Positions 1-7,635 of a DNA stretch of 64,000 nt are shown here, in pieces. The DNA is from Polaribacter sp. KT25b (GTDB lineage Bacteria > Bacteroidota > Bacteroidia > Flavobacteriales > Flavobacteriaceae): assembly GCF_900105145.1 (NCBI RefSeq), contig NZ_LT629752.1, forward strand, positions 2,752,001 to 2,816,000, in the 5' to 3' direction. The notes under the pieces were generated by a model. That model searched no databases and was not told the DNA's origin. It saw only the letters and a program-made list of their open reading frames with translations. The first letter of the stretch is position 1, and each line of letters opens with the position of its first letter. Both the position numbers and the translations under genes were made by a program.

Positions 1-1457
1 TCATGAACAATAACTAATTTACCTTCTTTTATTTTCTTTAAAATTGTATTAATATCATTAGGTAATACTTCTATCAGATCACTAATATCTTGTAACCGAT
101 TTAGGTTCTTTTTAAATAATCTTTTAATACTAAAACGCTTTTTCGTAATTTTAGAAGTGTAGGGTTGTAAATTATCTGTAATACTAAAAGCAGGATCTAA
201 TTTAAGACCAACACCTTCAATAATTATCAAAGCTCTTATAAGCATATACAAATAATGTGGTAGCGTTATTTTGTTCTCATATAAAATAGTTTTAAACTGA
301 GTAAGAATAGTACTTAATTTAATATCCTGAAGAGAGGTATCACTAAATCCTTCTACTAATTCATATAAATCATACTTTAATTTTTTATAATCAGAAACCT
401 CAACTTTTACAGCTACCCTTTCTAGTACGGTAATAATTTTCTGAACATCTTTTTTTAAAAAATAGATTAAAAGATTACTTAAAGCCTCTTTATCATTTGG
501 CATAATGCTTCCCATCATTCCAAAATCTATAAAACAAATTTGTTGATTTTCTGTTAAGACAAAAATGTTTCCTGGATGTGGATCTGCATGAAAAAAACCA
601 TACTCTATTACTTGTTGCAAATATAAATCTACACCAACTTTTGCTACTTTAACAGGATTTATATTTAAGGAGTTTAAAGTTGCTATTTCTGATACTTTTA
701 CACCAGTGATAAACTCCATACAGATAAGTTTATCTGTACACAAATTTCTATAAGCTTTTGGAACATAAATAGCTTCATTACCTTCAAAATTTTTGGTAAA
801 TCTTTCCATATTACCAACTTCTTTTAAAAACTGAAGTTCTTCCCTTATGCTTTTTTCAAACGATGTAACAATTAGCATTGGTTGAAATGCTTTAGCTTGA
901 CTACTATATTTTTGCAAAGTCTTAGCAACTTGTTTCATTACCAAAATATCTGATTCAATTACTTCTTGAATATCTGGTCTTTGAATTTTTAAAACTACAT
1001 TTTCACCTGTTAGTAATTTTGCTTTATGCACTTGCGCCAATGAGGCAGCAGCAATTGGTTTTGGATTTATAGATATAAAATGTTCTGAAATAGAAATTCC
1101 AAGCTCCTTTTCTACAACTTCATTTACATTAAAATTTTTAAGTTCAGGTACATGGTCTTGCAATTTTGCCAATTCTTTAATTAAATCTGGCGGCAGCATA
1201 TCATCTCTATTACTAAAAATCTGACCAAGTTTAACATACGTTGGCCCAAGCTCTTCTAAAACCATTCTTATTCTTTCAAACTTTGTAAACGAGAGTAGTT
1301 TTTGAGCATCTGGATGATTTGTGAGATAACTTTTAGGAACTAATTTCTTAAGCTTATTATGAGCCATAATATCTTCAAAACCATACTTTGTGAGTATACC
1401 AAAAAGTTTATGATACCTTATAATTTGCTTCTTATTCAAAAGTTTTATGCTTGCCAT
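1..1457 (-). CDS. ABC1/UbiB family atypical kinase (3' end cut off)
   Basis: Translating the minus strand from the ATG at 1457 gives about 485 residues of an ABC1 (AarF/UbiB/ADCK) protein kinase-like protein that runs off the left edge. Visible hallmarks are the KLGQ motif (about residues 76-79), the alanine-rich nucleotide loop AAASLAQVHKA (about 136-146), a VLKIQR lysine strand (about 155-160), HADPHPGN and a DFG-type IDFGMMG. UbiB-type proteins act at membranes in isoprenoid quinone or lipid metabolism, and their substrate is generally unknown. The gene follows the coiled-coil gene at 1472 by 14 bp on the same strand, so the two are probably cotranscribed. The family assignment is firm; the role is not. 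A second, different ABC1 kinase lies at 19715-21025. Confidence 0.9.
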   Translation of the reverse strand, partial: MASIKLLNKKQIIRYHKLFGILTKYGFEDIMAHNKLKKLVPKSYLTNHPDAQKLLSFTKFERIRMVLEELGPTYVKLGQIFSNRDDMLPPDLIKELAKLQDHVPELKNFNVNEVVEKELGISISEHFISINPKPIAAASLAQVHKAKLLTGENVVLKIQRPDIQEVIESDILVMKQVAKTLQKYSSQAKAFQPMLIVTSFEKSIREELQFLKEVGNMERFTKNFEGNEAIYVPKAYRNLCTDKLICMEFITGVKVSEIATLNSLNINPVKVAKVGVDLYLQQVIEYGFFHADPHPGNIFVLTENQQICFIDFGMMGSIMPNDKEALSNLLIYFLKKDVQKIITVLERVAVKVEVSDYKKLKYDLYELVEGFSDTSLQDIKLSTILTQFKTILYENKITLPHYLYMLIRALIIIEGVGLKLDPAFSITDNLQPYTSKITKKRFSIKRLFKKNLNRLQDISDLIEVLPNDINTILKKIKEGKLVIVH

Positions 1458-1471
1458 AAGTAATGCTAATT

Positions 1472-1858
1472 TTACATATACTCTTCTAAAAATCTAAAAA
1501 ACTTTTTTTTAAGATCTGCATAAATCTCTCTTTCAGTTTCTATGCGATTTCTAAATTCAACATGTTTTCTTGCTAATTTAGTATCTATCGCATTAAATCC
1601 AGATTCACTTTGTCCTGCAATACGCATTTCATGTTCTTCAATAGCTTCTTGTAAATCTTCAATTACACCTCCATGAAGAATAAATTCATTTTGATAATGT
1701 TCTAATCGTGCAAGCACATTTTTATCAGTCCATCTTGTTACAAGCTCACTCAATCTGTTATTAAATGTTTTTAACTCATCAATCCAAAAGTCAAGTTCAC
1801 GTTTCCATAGTACATGCTCAAAATGCATATTCGAATTATATAAAATTTTTGTTTCCAT
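1472..1858 (-). CDS. Hypothetical coiled-coil protein, 128 aa
   Basis: I do not recognise a named family. The protein is highly charged and predicted helical through its length, with heptad-like leucines, isoleucines and phenylalanines (for example around residues 20-45 and 85-125). It has no signal peptide, membrane segment or cysteine. It precedes the ABC1 kinase by 14 bp on the same strand and is divergent from the photolyase cluster, whose operator region (1979-2055) lies between them. A cytoplasmic coiled-coil or stress-associated role would be a guess. The open frame, ATG start and close spacing to the kinase support a real gene. Confidence 0.75.
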   Translation of the reverse strand: METKILYNSNMHFEHVLWKRELDFWIDELKTFNNRLSELVTRWTDKNVLARLEHYQNEFILHGGVIEDLQEAIEEHEMRIAGQSESGFNAIDTKLARKHVEFRNRIETEREIYADLKKKFFRFLEEYM

Positions 1859-1978
1859 GATTTTATCTTTTTTACATTAAGTATCAAAGATTAAGAATTA
1901 TAAGCATTTTTAAAATGACTTGTGTCAGTACAAAGGCAATTATTCTTTTTGATCAAATAATAACTCAAAATTGTTAAT

Positions 1979-1995
1979 TATAAGGAATCCTTATA
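1979..1995. promoter_or_regulatory. Palindrome TATAAGGA-A-TCCTTATA
   Basis: A 17-bp perfect inverted repeat with 8-bp arms around one central A lies in the divergent intergenic region, 16 bp from a second and longer palindrome (2012-2041). It could be an operator for the minus-strand gene at 1858 or for the plus-strand cluster. No protein partner can be named from this window. Confidence 0.45.
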
Positions 1996-2011
1996 GCTGC
2001 ATCATTATTTT

Positions 2012-2055
2012 TGTTTAACATTTAATAATTAATGTTAAACATTTTTGTAGATTTG
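2012..2055 (+). promoter_or_regulatory. Operator palindrome plus TAnnTTTG promoter of the photolyase cluster
   Basis: TGTTTAACATT (2012-2022) and AATGTTAAACA (2031-2041) form a perfect 11-bp inverted repeat around an 8-bp AT spacer. Six bp downstream is TAGATTTG (2048-2055), a match to the Bacteroidetes -7 box TAnnTTTG, so the palindrome covers the place where the -33 element should be. That is where a repressor, or a MerR-type activator that remodels the promoter, would bind. The first downstream gene begins at 2130. Photolyase clusters in other bacteria are often controlled by MerR-type light regulators (LitR/CarH); that link is inference, since no such regulator is in the window. Confidence 0.6.
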
Positions 2056-2129
2056 ACTAAACTTTAGAACACAACACATAAAAAAAAAGAAAACTATTCT
2101 TTTTGTTAATAATATAAATAGAATCATTA

Positions 2130-2402
2130 ATGCAATTAGATAGTATAGCAATTGACCGAATTATAGAAATGGCTTGGGAAGACAGGACAACTTTTGAAGC
2201 AATACAATTTCAATTTGGTTTAAAAGAACAAGATGTTATAGATTTAATGAGAAGAGAATTAAAGCTAAAAAGCTTTAAAAATTGGAGACAAAGAGTGCAA
2301 GAAAGAAAAACTAAACACGACAAACTAAGAGTATTTAAAAAAGGTAGATTTAAATGCTCAAGACAACGAACAATTACAAATAACTCTATATCAAAAAGAT
2401 AA
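2130..2402 (+). CDS. DUF2805 / TIGR03643 family protein
   Basis: This 90-residue protein matches the DUF2805 (TIGR03643) pattern: the IDRIIEMAWEDRTTFEAI helix at about residues 8-25, then an FGLKEQDVIDLMR helix-turn-helix-like segment (29-41) and SFKNWRQRV (48-56). The basic C-terminus (65-90) is compatible with nucleic-acid binding. Members are small, widespread in marine Bacteroidetes and Proteobacteria, and typically found beside photolyase or cryptochrome genes; their biochemical role is unknown. It is the first gene of the cluster, 75 bp after the TAGATTTG box, and folE starts 59 bp downstream. Confidence 0.85.
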   Translation: MQLDSIAIDRIIEMAWEDRTTFEAIQFQFGLKEQDVIDLMRRELKLKSFKNWRQRVQERKTKHDKLRVFKKGRFKCSRQRTITNNSISKR

Positions 2403-2461
2403 ATCGTGCTTTGCTTATAAGTTTAGGGTACTTAAAGACAGCACATTAAAAAGACAATAAA

Positions 2462-3160
2462 ATGATTACAGAAGTAACACTTAAAGAAAAAGAATTAGAG
2501 CAAAAGTTAAATGGATTTTCTTTTGAAGAAATTGGAGACGACCATTTATACACAGGTTTAGAAACCCCAATGAAACCAAACGCTTTTGCTATTTCTGATG
2601 AAGAAAAGAAAGAAAAAATAGCTTCCCTTTTTTCTGAAATTATGAATGTTATGGGTTTAGATTTAACTGATGATTCTCTACAAGGAACGCCTAAAAGAGT
2701 TGCAAAAATGTATATTGATGAAATTTTCTCTGGATTAAATCCTGCAAATAAACCAAAAGTTGCCTTGTTTGATAATAAGTATCAATACAACCAAATGTTG
2801 GTAGAAAAGAACATTTCTTTCTACTCAAATTGCGAGCATCACTTTGTGCCCATTATTGGTAAAGCACATGTTGCATATATTTCATCAGGAAAAATAATAG
2901 GTTTATCAAAATTAAATAGAATTGTACAATATTTTGCAAAAAGACCACAAGTACAAGAGCGTTTAACAAACCAAATTGCAGAAGAATTAAAAACAATTTT
3001 ACAAACAGAAAACGTTGCTGTTATTATAGATGCTAAACATTTATGTGTGTCATCTAGAGGTATAAAAGACGACACATCATCTACAGTAACTTCATATTTT
3101 GGTGGCGATTTTAACTCATCAGAAAAAATAGCAGAATTACAAAACACTTTAAAATATTAA
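2462..3160 (+). CDS. folE: GTP cyclohydrolase I
   Basis: FolE converts GTP to 7,8-dihydroneopterin triphosphate, the first step to folates and other pterins. Zinc ligands are visible as C124 and H127 of the SNCEHHFVPIIGKAHVAYI motif and C195 of HLCVSSRG. LQGTPKRVAKMY (73-84) and SKLNRIVQYFAKRPQVQERL (149-168) are also typical. At 232 residues it is slightly longer than the usual 190-220, because of an extended N-terminus. Its position in a photolyase cluster suggests a dedicated pterin supply, perhaps for the methenyl-tetrahydrofolate antenna of photolyase (inference). It is followed after 3 bp by a small conserved gene. Confidence 0.97.
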   Translation: MITEVTLKEKELEQKLNGFSFEEIGDDHLYTGLETPMKPNAFAISDEEKKEKIASLFSEIMNVMGLDLTDDSLQGTPKRVAKMYIDEIFSGLNPANKPKVALFDNKYQYNQMLVEKNISFYSNCEHHFVPIIGKAHVAYISSGKIIGLSKLNRIVQYFAKRPQVQERLTNQIAEELKTILQTENVAVIIDAKHLCVSSRGIKDDTSSTVTSYFGGDFNSSEKIAELQNTLKY

Positions 3161-3163
3161 ATA

Positions 3164-3391
3164 ATGGATATAATTAAAAAAGCACTAGAGTTCGAGAATA
3201 GAAAAATGAGATTTCCTACAACTAGCGACAGAATTTTGGCTGCTAGAGAAGCAAAATCATTAATATTAAGTTTAAATGAGCTTTATAAAGAAAATAAAGA
3301 CAAAAAAATAATGGACATCATGAAGCGTTTAACCGCTATAAAACAACGAATTGAGAAACGTTTAAAAGGAAAACCTTTAACGGCGGCTTAA
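3164..3391 (+). CDS. Small conserved protein, tandem paralog 1 (75 aa)
   Basis: A 75-residue basic, helical protein that starts 3 bp after folE. It aligns without gaps to the product of 3469-3684, with 49 of the first 71 residues identical. Shared blocks include EFENRK, TTSDRILA, LNE and MKRLTA followed by a basic tail, IEKRLKG. There is no signal peptide or membrane helix. The function is unknown. The strict conservation between the copies and the tight operon spacing show that it is real. Confidence 0.8.
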   Translation: MDIIKKALEFENRKMRFPTTSDRILAAREAKSLILSLNELYKENKDKKIMDIMKRLTAIKQRIEKRLKGKPLTAA

Positions 3392-3468
3392 AAAATTAAT
3401 TTTTTTCTTGCTTTTCTAACTTTTATAATTATATTCACAAATTAGTAAAATTTAGGAAAAAACAAGAA

Positions 3469-3684
3469 ATGAATTTAATTGAAAGAGCTATAGAATTTGA
3501 GAACAGAAAATTCTCATTTAAAACAACTAGCGACAGAATTTTAGCATCTAGAGAAGTAAAAGCACTTATTTTAGAGCTTAATGAAGTTTATAAATCAGAA
3601 AAAGATCCAGAAATGATGGATCTAATGAAGCGCTTAACTGCTGTAAAACAAAAGATAGAAAAGCGCTTGAAAGGAAGACCTTAA
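3469..3684 (+). CDS. Small conserved protein, tandem paralog 2 (71 aa)
   Basis: The second copy of the duplicated small protein, 71 residues, 77 bp after the first. It keeps EFENRK (9-14), TTSDRILA (19-26) and the C-terminal KRLTAVKQKIEKRLKG. Divergence is concentrated at residues 2-8 and 43-49. The SDR gene starts 6 bp downstream. A helical, probably self-associating cytoplasmic protein of unknown role. The 77-bp gap contains no clear promoter. Confidence 0.8.
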   Translation: MNLIERAIEFENRKFSFKTTSDRILASREVKALILELNEVYKSEKDPEMMDLMKRLTAVKQKIEKRLKGRP

Positions 3685-3690
3685 AAGCAA

Positions 3691-4374
3691 ATGAAGAAAA
3701 TAGTAGTAATTGGAGGAAGTAAAGGAATTGGAAAAGCAATTATTAAATCTTTGGTTGATAAAAACCAAGTAATTAATATAAGTAGGTCTGTACCTCTACT
3801 TTCTCATAATAATCTTACTCATTTTTCTTGCAATATTCTTACTGATGAGTTACCTAAAACTGACCAAATAGATACTCTTATTTTTTGTCCAGGTAGCATC
3901 AATTTAAAACCTATTTCTAGGTTAAAACTAGAAGATTTTAGGACTGATTTTGAAATTAATGTTGTTGCTGCTGTAAAAGCAATTCAGCACTTTTTGCCTG
4001 CTCTAAAAAAAGGCACAAATCCTTCAATTTTATTATTTAGTACAGTTGCTGCAAAATTAGGCATGCCGTTTCATGCAAGTGTTGCTGCTGCAAAATCTGC
4101 TGTAGAAGGTTTAACAAAATCTTTAGGCGCAGAATTAGCACCAACAATTAGAGTAAATGCAATTGCACCAACTGTTACAGATACAGATTTAGCTGCAAAA
4201 CTTTTAAGAAATGACAGAATGATAGAAAGCATTAAAGAACGTCATCCGCTTAAAAAATTCTTGAATCCAGAGGAAGTTGCAGACATGGCAACTTTTTTAA
4301 TTTCTGATAAAGCAAAATCAATTTCTGGTCAAATTTTTGAACTCGATTGCGGAATTGTAAGCTTTAAAATTTAA
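3691..4374 (+). CDS. SDR-family oxidoreductase lacking the usual catalytic Tyr
   Basis: A 227-residue short-chain dehydrogenase/reductase fold. The dinucleotide motif VVIGGSKGIGKAI is at 5-17, the serine of the active site is S117 (LLFSTVA), and K135 is the lysine of the YxxxK motif. The tyrosine four residues before that lysine is replaced by V131 (ASVAAAK). The C-terminus keeps the PLKKFLNPEEVADMATFL and SISGQIFELDCG patterns of the family. With folE nearby, a pteridine or dihydromonapterin reductase role like FolM is possible, but the missing Tyr argues for altered or lost catalysis. It lies in the operon between the small paralog (6 bp) and glutathione peroxidase (17 bp). Confidence 0.88.
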   Translation: MKKIVVIGGSKGIGKAIIKSLVDKNQVINISRSVPLLSHNNLTHFSCNILTDELPKTDQIDTLIFCPGSINLKPISRLKLEDFRTDFEINVVAAVKAIQHFLPALKKGTNPSILLFSTVAAKLGMPFHASVAAAKSAVEGLTKSLGAELAPTIRVNAIAPTVTDTDLAAKLLRNDRMIESIKERHPLKKFLNPEEVADMATFLISDKAKSISGQIFELDCGIVSFKI

Positions 4375-4391
4375 CCTAATTACTCTTACTA

Positions 4392-4862
4392 ATGAATCTT
4401 TACGATATAAAAATTGATAGTTTACAAGGTAAACCTATCAAACTCTTAGACTTTAAAAACAAATATATACTTTTTGTAAATGTTGCTTCTAAATGCGGCT
4501 TTACACCACAATATAAAGATTTAGAAACTTTAAGTAAAACGTACAAAGACAACTTAATTGTTATTGGCGTTCCTTGTAATCAATTTGGAAAACAAGAACC
4601 AGGTAAAGCCGATGAAATTACTGAATTTTGTCAAGTAAATTATGGTGTTTCGTTTTTGATGACAGAAAAAATTGATGTAAGAGGAGAAAATCAACATCCA
4701 TTATATACTTGGCTTACATCAAAAAAAATGAATGGTAAAAAGAGTTCTTCTGTAAAATGGAATTTTCAAAAATACCTTGTTGATAAAGAGGGTAAATTGA
4801 TTGATTATTACTTTTCTATCACAAAACCTTTAAGCAAAAAAATTACCAAACACTTAAAATAA
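4392..4862 (+). CDS. Glutathione peroxidase-like thiol peroxidase
   Basis: A 156-residue GPx-family peroxidase that reduces hydrogen or lipid peroxides. The peroxidatic cysteine is C35 in NVASKCGFTPQY, and the family Gln is in NQFGKQEPG (63-71). WNF (123-125) supplies the Trp and Asn of the tetrad. C80 in TEFC matches the resolving cysteine of GPx proteins that use thioredoxin rather than glutathione. No signal peptide, so cytoplasmic. In this cluster it fits defence against light-generated oxidants. Confidence 0.95.
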   Translation: MNLYDIKIDSLQGKPIKLLDFKNKYILFVNVASKCGFTPQYKDLETLSKTYKDNLIVIGVPCNQFGKQEPGKADEITEFCQVNYGVSFLMTEKIDVRGENQHPLYTWLTSKKMNGKKSSSVKWNFQKYLVDKEGKLIDYYFSITKPLSKKITKHLK

Positions 4863-4867
4863 AAATC

Positions 4868-5038
4868 ATGTTTAATTTATTTAAAAAGAAATCTGAAGTT
4901 GAAAAACTACAAGATTCTTATAAGAAATTAATGGAAGAAGGTTTTAAATTACAATCTATAAATAGAAGTGATAGCGATCAAAAATATTTTGAAGCAGATG
5001 CTATTCTTAAAAAAATAGAAAAAATTCAAGCTAAATAA
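4868..5038 (+). CDS. Lacal_2735-type small protein (56 aa)
   Basis: The ATG at 4868 opens a 56-codon frame ending in TAA at 5036-5038, starting 5 bp after the peroxidase stop. The product begins MFNLFKKKSEVEKLQ, then YKKLMEEGFKLQSINRSDSD (residues 18-37), and ends in a helical FEADAILKKIEKIQAK. This matches the Lacal_2735 (DUF6435) family of short flavobacterial proteins of unknown function. Its stop codon overlaps the ATG of the TspO gene by one base, indicating translational coupling. Confidence 0.82.
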   Translation: MFNLFKKKSEVEKLQDSYKKLMEEGFKLQSINRSDSDQKYFEADAILKKIEKIQAK

Positions 5039-5499
5039 TGAAACAATTTAAATTAACCATCTTATTTTTATTCATCAATTTTGGAGGCTTAGCCATTGGA
5101 AGTTGGTTAATGAATAATGGACCTTTAACCGAATGGTATACAAATTTAAATCAAGCTCCTTGGACACCTCCAGGTTGGGTTTTTGGTGTTGCTTGGACAT
5201 TAATTATGATTTGTTTTTCTATCTATTTAGGGAAATTATTTATAGAAGATAATTCTCAAAAATTAAAACTCGTTTTTCTATTTCAGTTTATTTTAAACGT
5301 AAGTTGGAACTATATTTTCTTCAATCAACACTTGGTATTATTTGGTTTGATAACTATTGTTTTATTAACTTCTCTCCTATTTTATTACTTCTTTAAACTA
5401 AGCAATAAAACGAACAATTATAAATTTTTATTAGTGCCTTACATGATTTGGTTATGTATTGCAACCTCATTAAATCTTTATGTTTTAATCCATAATTAA
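5038..5499 (+). CDS. TspO/MBR family membrane protein
   Basis: A 153-residue, five-helix membrane protein of the TspO (translocator protein) family, which binds tetrapyrroles and acts in light, oxygen or stress responses. Family signatures are APWTPPGWVFGVAWT (40-54), NVSWNYIFF (87-95) and the C-terminal PYMIWLCIATSLN (134-146). The start overlaps the preceding stop by one base and the SRPBCC gene follows 1 bp after the stop. TspO in a photolyase cluster suggests a shared response to light or porphyrin-driven photo-oxidation (inference). Confidence 0.95.
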   Translation: MKQFKLTILFLFINFGGLAIGSWLMNNGPLTEWYTNLNQAPWTPPGWVFGVAWTLIMICFSIYLGKLFIEDNSQKLKLVFLFQFILNVSWNYIFFNQHLVLFGLITIVLLTSLLFYYFFKLSNKTNNYKFLLVPYMIWLCIATSLNLYVLIHN

Positions 5500-5500
5500 A

Positions 5501-5965
5501 ATGAAAATTTACACTTTCCACAGAAAACAGAAACTACCAATAACTTTAGAAAAAGCTTGGAAGTTTTTATCAAGTCCAAAAAACTTAAAGACAATTACGC
5601 CAGATTATATGAGTTTTGATATTCTTTCTGGAGCAGAAAAACCAATGTTTGCAGGTCAAATAATTCAATATATTGTTACTCCAATTTTTGGAATAAAAAC
5701 CAAATGGGTAACCGAAATTACACATGTAAAAGACTTGAATTATTTTGTAGATGAACAACGTTTTGGACCTTATGCTTTATGGCATCACAAACATTTTATT
5801 AAAGAAATTGATGGCGGCGTAGAAATGGAAGATATTATTGATTACAAAGTTCCTATGGGATTTTTAGGGCAATTAATTCATCCTTTTTTAGTAAAACCAA
5901 AACTAGAAGAAATCTTTGCTTACAGACAAAAAAAGTTGATTGAACTTTTTGGGGAGCATAAATAA
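5501..5965 (+). CDS. SRPBCC family protein
   Basis: A 154-residue START-like helix-grip protein. The N-terminus (THFHRKQKL-type strand, then ITLEKAWKFLSSPKNLKTITP at about 14-34) and the C-terminal long helix after VPMGFLGQLIHPF are typical of SRPBCC proteins, some annotated as cell-division inhibitor-like. These bind hydrophobic ligands; the ligand here is unknown. No signal peptide. It lies between tspO and phr in the same operon. Confidence 0.85.
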   Translation: MKIYTFHRKQKLPITLEKAWKFLSSPKNLKTITPDYMSFDILSGAEKPMFAGQIIQYIVTPIFGIKTKWVTEITHVKDLNYFVDEQRFGPYALWHHKHFIKEIDGGVEMEDIIDYKVPMGFLGQLIHPFLVKPKLEEIFAYRQKKLIELFGEHK

Positions 5966-5987
5966 ATCACTAAAATCTATAAAATAC

Positions 5988-7295
5988 ATGAAAACAACAA
6001 TTAACATTTTTTGGTTTAGAAGAGATTTACGTTTAGATGATAATTGTGGTTTATTTCACGCGCTTTCTTCGGATAAAAAAGTACTTCCTATTTTTATTTT
6101 TGATGAAGATATTCTTAAAAAACTACCAAAAGAGGATGCACGTGTTTCATTTATTCATCAGGAATTAAAAAACATTAACCAACAACTTTTAGAAATAAAT
6201 AGCGGACTTTCTGTATTTCATGGAAAACCGATGGATATTTTTAAAGATTTATCAGAAAAATATATAATTAATACTGTTTTTACAAATCATGATTATGAGC
6301 CTTATGCACTAAAAAGAGATTTAGAAATTAAAGATTTTTTAGCGTCAAAAAACATCATTTTTAAAACATTTAAAGACCAAGTAATTTTTGAAAGAAATGA
6401 AATTGTAAAAAAAGACGGAACTCCTTATAAAGTGTACACTCCGTACTCTAAAAAATGGCTGGAAGCTTTTCACTCAAAAGGAATTCAGTTTTTTCCTTCG
6501 GATGAAAAGTTAGAAAATTTCATCAAAAGTGAAACTCATCAATTTTTATCATTAAAAGATATTGGGTTTACAAAATCCTCTATAAAAGTTGAATCCTATA
6601 AAATAAACGATAGTTTAATTGATAGCTACGAAGAAACTAGAAATTTCCCTGCAAAAAACAGTACTTCAAAACTAGGAACTCATTTACGTTTCGGAACAGT
6701 GAGCATCAGAAAAATGGTTGAAAAAGCTTCAAAAAGCAACAATATTACTTTCTTAAAAGAATTAATTTGGCGCGAATTTTTTATGCAAATTCTATGGCAT
6801 TTTCCACACACAGTAAAAGATAGTTTTAAACCGCAATACGACCGCATTTTATGGCGAAATAACGAAGATGAATTTAATGCTTGGTGCAAAGGAGAAACAG
6901 GCTACCCACTAGTTGATGCAGGTATGAGAGAATTAAACCAAACAGGTTTTATGCATAACAGAGTTAGAATGTTAGTTGGTAGTTTTTTATGCAAACATTT
7001 ATTGATAGATTGGAGATGGGGTGAAGCTTATTTTGCAGAAAAATTGCACGATTATGAGCAATCAAGTAATATTGGTAATTGGCAATGGGTTGCTGGTACT
7101 GGTGTTGATGCATCGCCATATTTTAGAATTTTTAATCCAACAACTCAGATTTTAAAGTTTGATAAAAACTTAGAATATATCAAAAAATGGGTTCCAGAGT
7201 TTCAAGAACTCACGTATTCTACGCAAATTGTAGAACATAAAATGGCAAGAGAACGTTGTTTAAAAACCTACAAAACAGCTCTACAAAAATTTTAA
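5988..7295 (+). CDS. phrB: Deoxyribodipyrimidine photolyase, class I CPD type
   Basis: This enzyme uses blue light to split cyclobutane pyrimidine dimers. I chose the ATG at 5988, because INIFWFRRDLRLDDN then falls at residues 5-19 as in the family; an earlier start at 5940 would lie inside the SRPBCC gene. The product has 435 residues, with the N-terminal antenna domain to about 170 and the FAD domain about 230-430. FAD-domain motifs include LIWREFFMQILWHFP, NRVRMLVGSFLCKHL, GNWQWVAGTGVDASPYFRI and NPTTQ. This pattern is closer to class I CPD photolyase than to CRY-DASH. It is the last gene of the cluster. Confidence 0.95.
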   Translation: MKTTINIFWFRRDLRLDDNCGLFHALSSDKKVLPIFIFDEDILKKLPKEDARVSFIHQELKNINQQLLEINSGLSVFHGKPMDIFKDLSEKYIINTVFTNHDYEPYALKRDLEIKDFLASKNIIFKTFKDQVIFERNEIVKKDGTPYKVYTPYSKKWLEAFHSKGIQFFPSDEKLENFIKSETHQFLSLKDIGFTKSSIKVESYKINDSLIDSYEETRNFPAKNSTSKLGTHLRFGTVSIRKMVEKASKSNNITFLKELIWREFFMQILWHFPHTVKDSFKPQYDRILWRNNEDEFNAWCKGETGYPLVDAGMRELNQTGFMHNRVRMLVGSFLCKHLLIDWRWGEAYFAEKLHDYEQSSNIGNWQWVAGTGVDASPYFRIFNPTTQILKFDKNLEYIKKWVPEFQELTYSTQIVEHKMARERCLKTYKTALQKF

Positions 7296-7374
7296 TTTTA
7301 TTTGATTGAAAAAAAATCATTTTTATCTTGCTAGATATTAATTTTAGTATTTAATTTGCGCACTCAAAATAAAA

Positions 7375-7448
7375 GCCGATGTAGCTCAGCTGGCTAGAGC
7401 AGCTGATTTGTAATCAGCAGGTCGTGGGTTCGAGTCCCTCCATCGGCT
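7375..7448 (+). tRNA. tRNA-Thr (anticodon UGU)
   Basis: The acceptor arms GCCGATG (7375-7381) and CATCGGC (7441-7447) pair fully. The D-arm has GTAGCTCAGC, the anticodon arm GCTGA-TTTGTAA-TCAGC gives anticodon TGT (reads ACA), and the T-arm has GGGTTCGAGTCCC. The discriminator is T7448, and CCA is not encoded. No duplicated 3' end was seen nearby that would mark an integration site. Confidence 0.97.
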
Positions 7449-7456
7449 CAAATATT

Positions 7457-7493
7457 AAAAGTCTCAAAAAATTATTTTTTGAGACTTTTTTTT
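7457..7493 (+). terminator. Rho-independent terminator after tRNA-Thr
   Basis: The arms AAAAGTCTCAAAAAAT and ATTTTTTGAGACTTTT form a long stem followed by a T run, 8 bp past the tRNA. Confidence 0.88.
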
Positions 7494-7635
7494 ATAGAAT
7501 AACCTCTTAATTCTACTACTTTCAAATTAGAAAATCTGCTCAAAATTCTTTATCTTGCAGAGTTGTGAAAATTTTAAGATAAAAATTATTTTATCCTTAA
7601 TTTTTACACTAATTCTAACATAAAATCATAGAAAC

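Noticed and set aside
2839..3147. Antisense frame inside folE
   Set aside because: Shadow of a conserved gene in the other strand, without start context or family match.
5940..5987. Upstream start for photolyase
   Set aside because: It lies inside the SRPBCC gene and adds 16 residues not seen in the family; the ATG at 5988 begins the conserved N-terminus.
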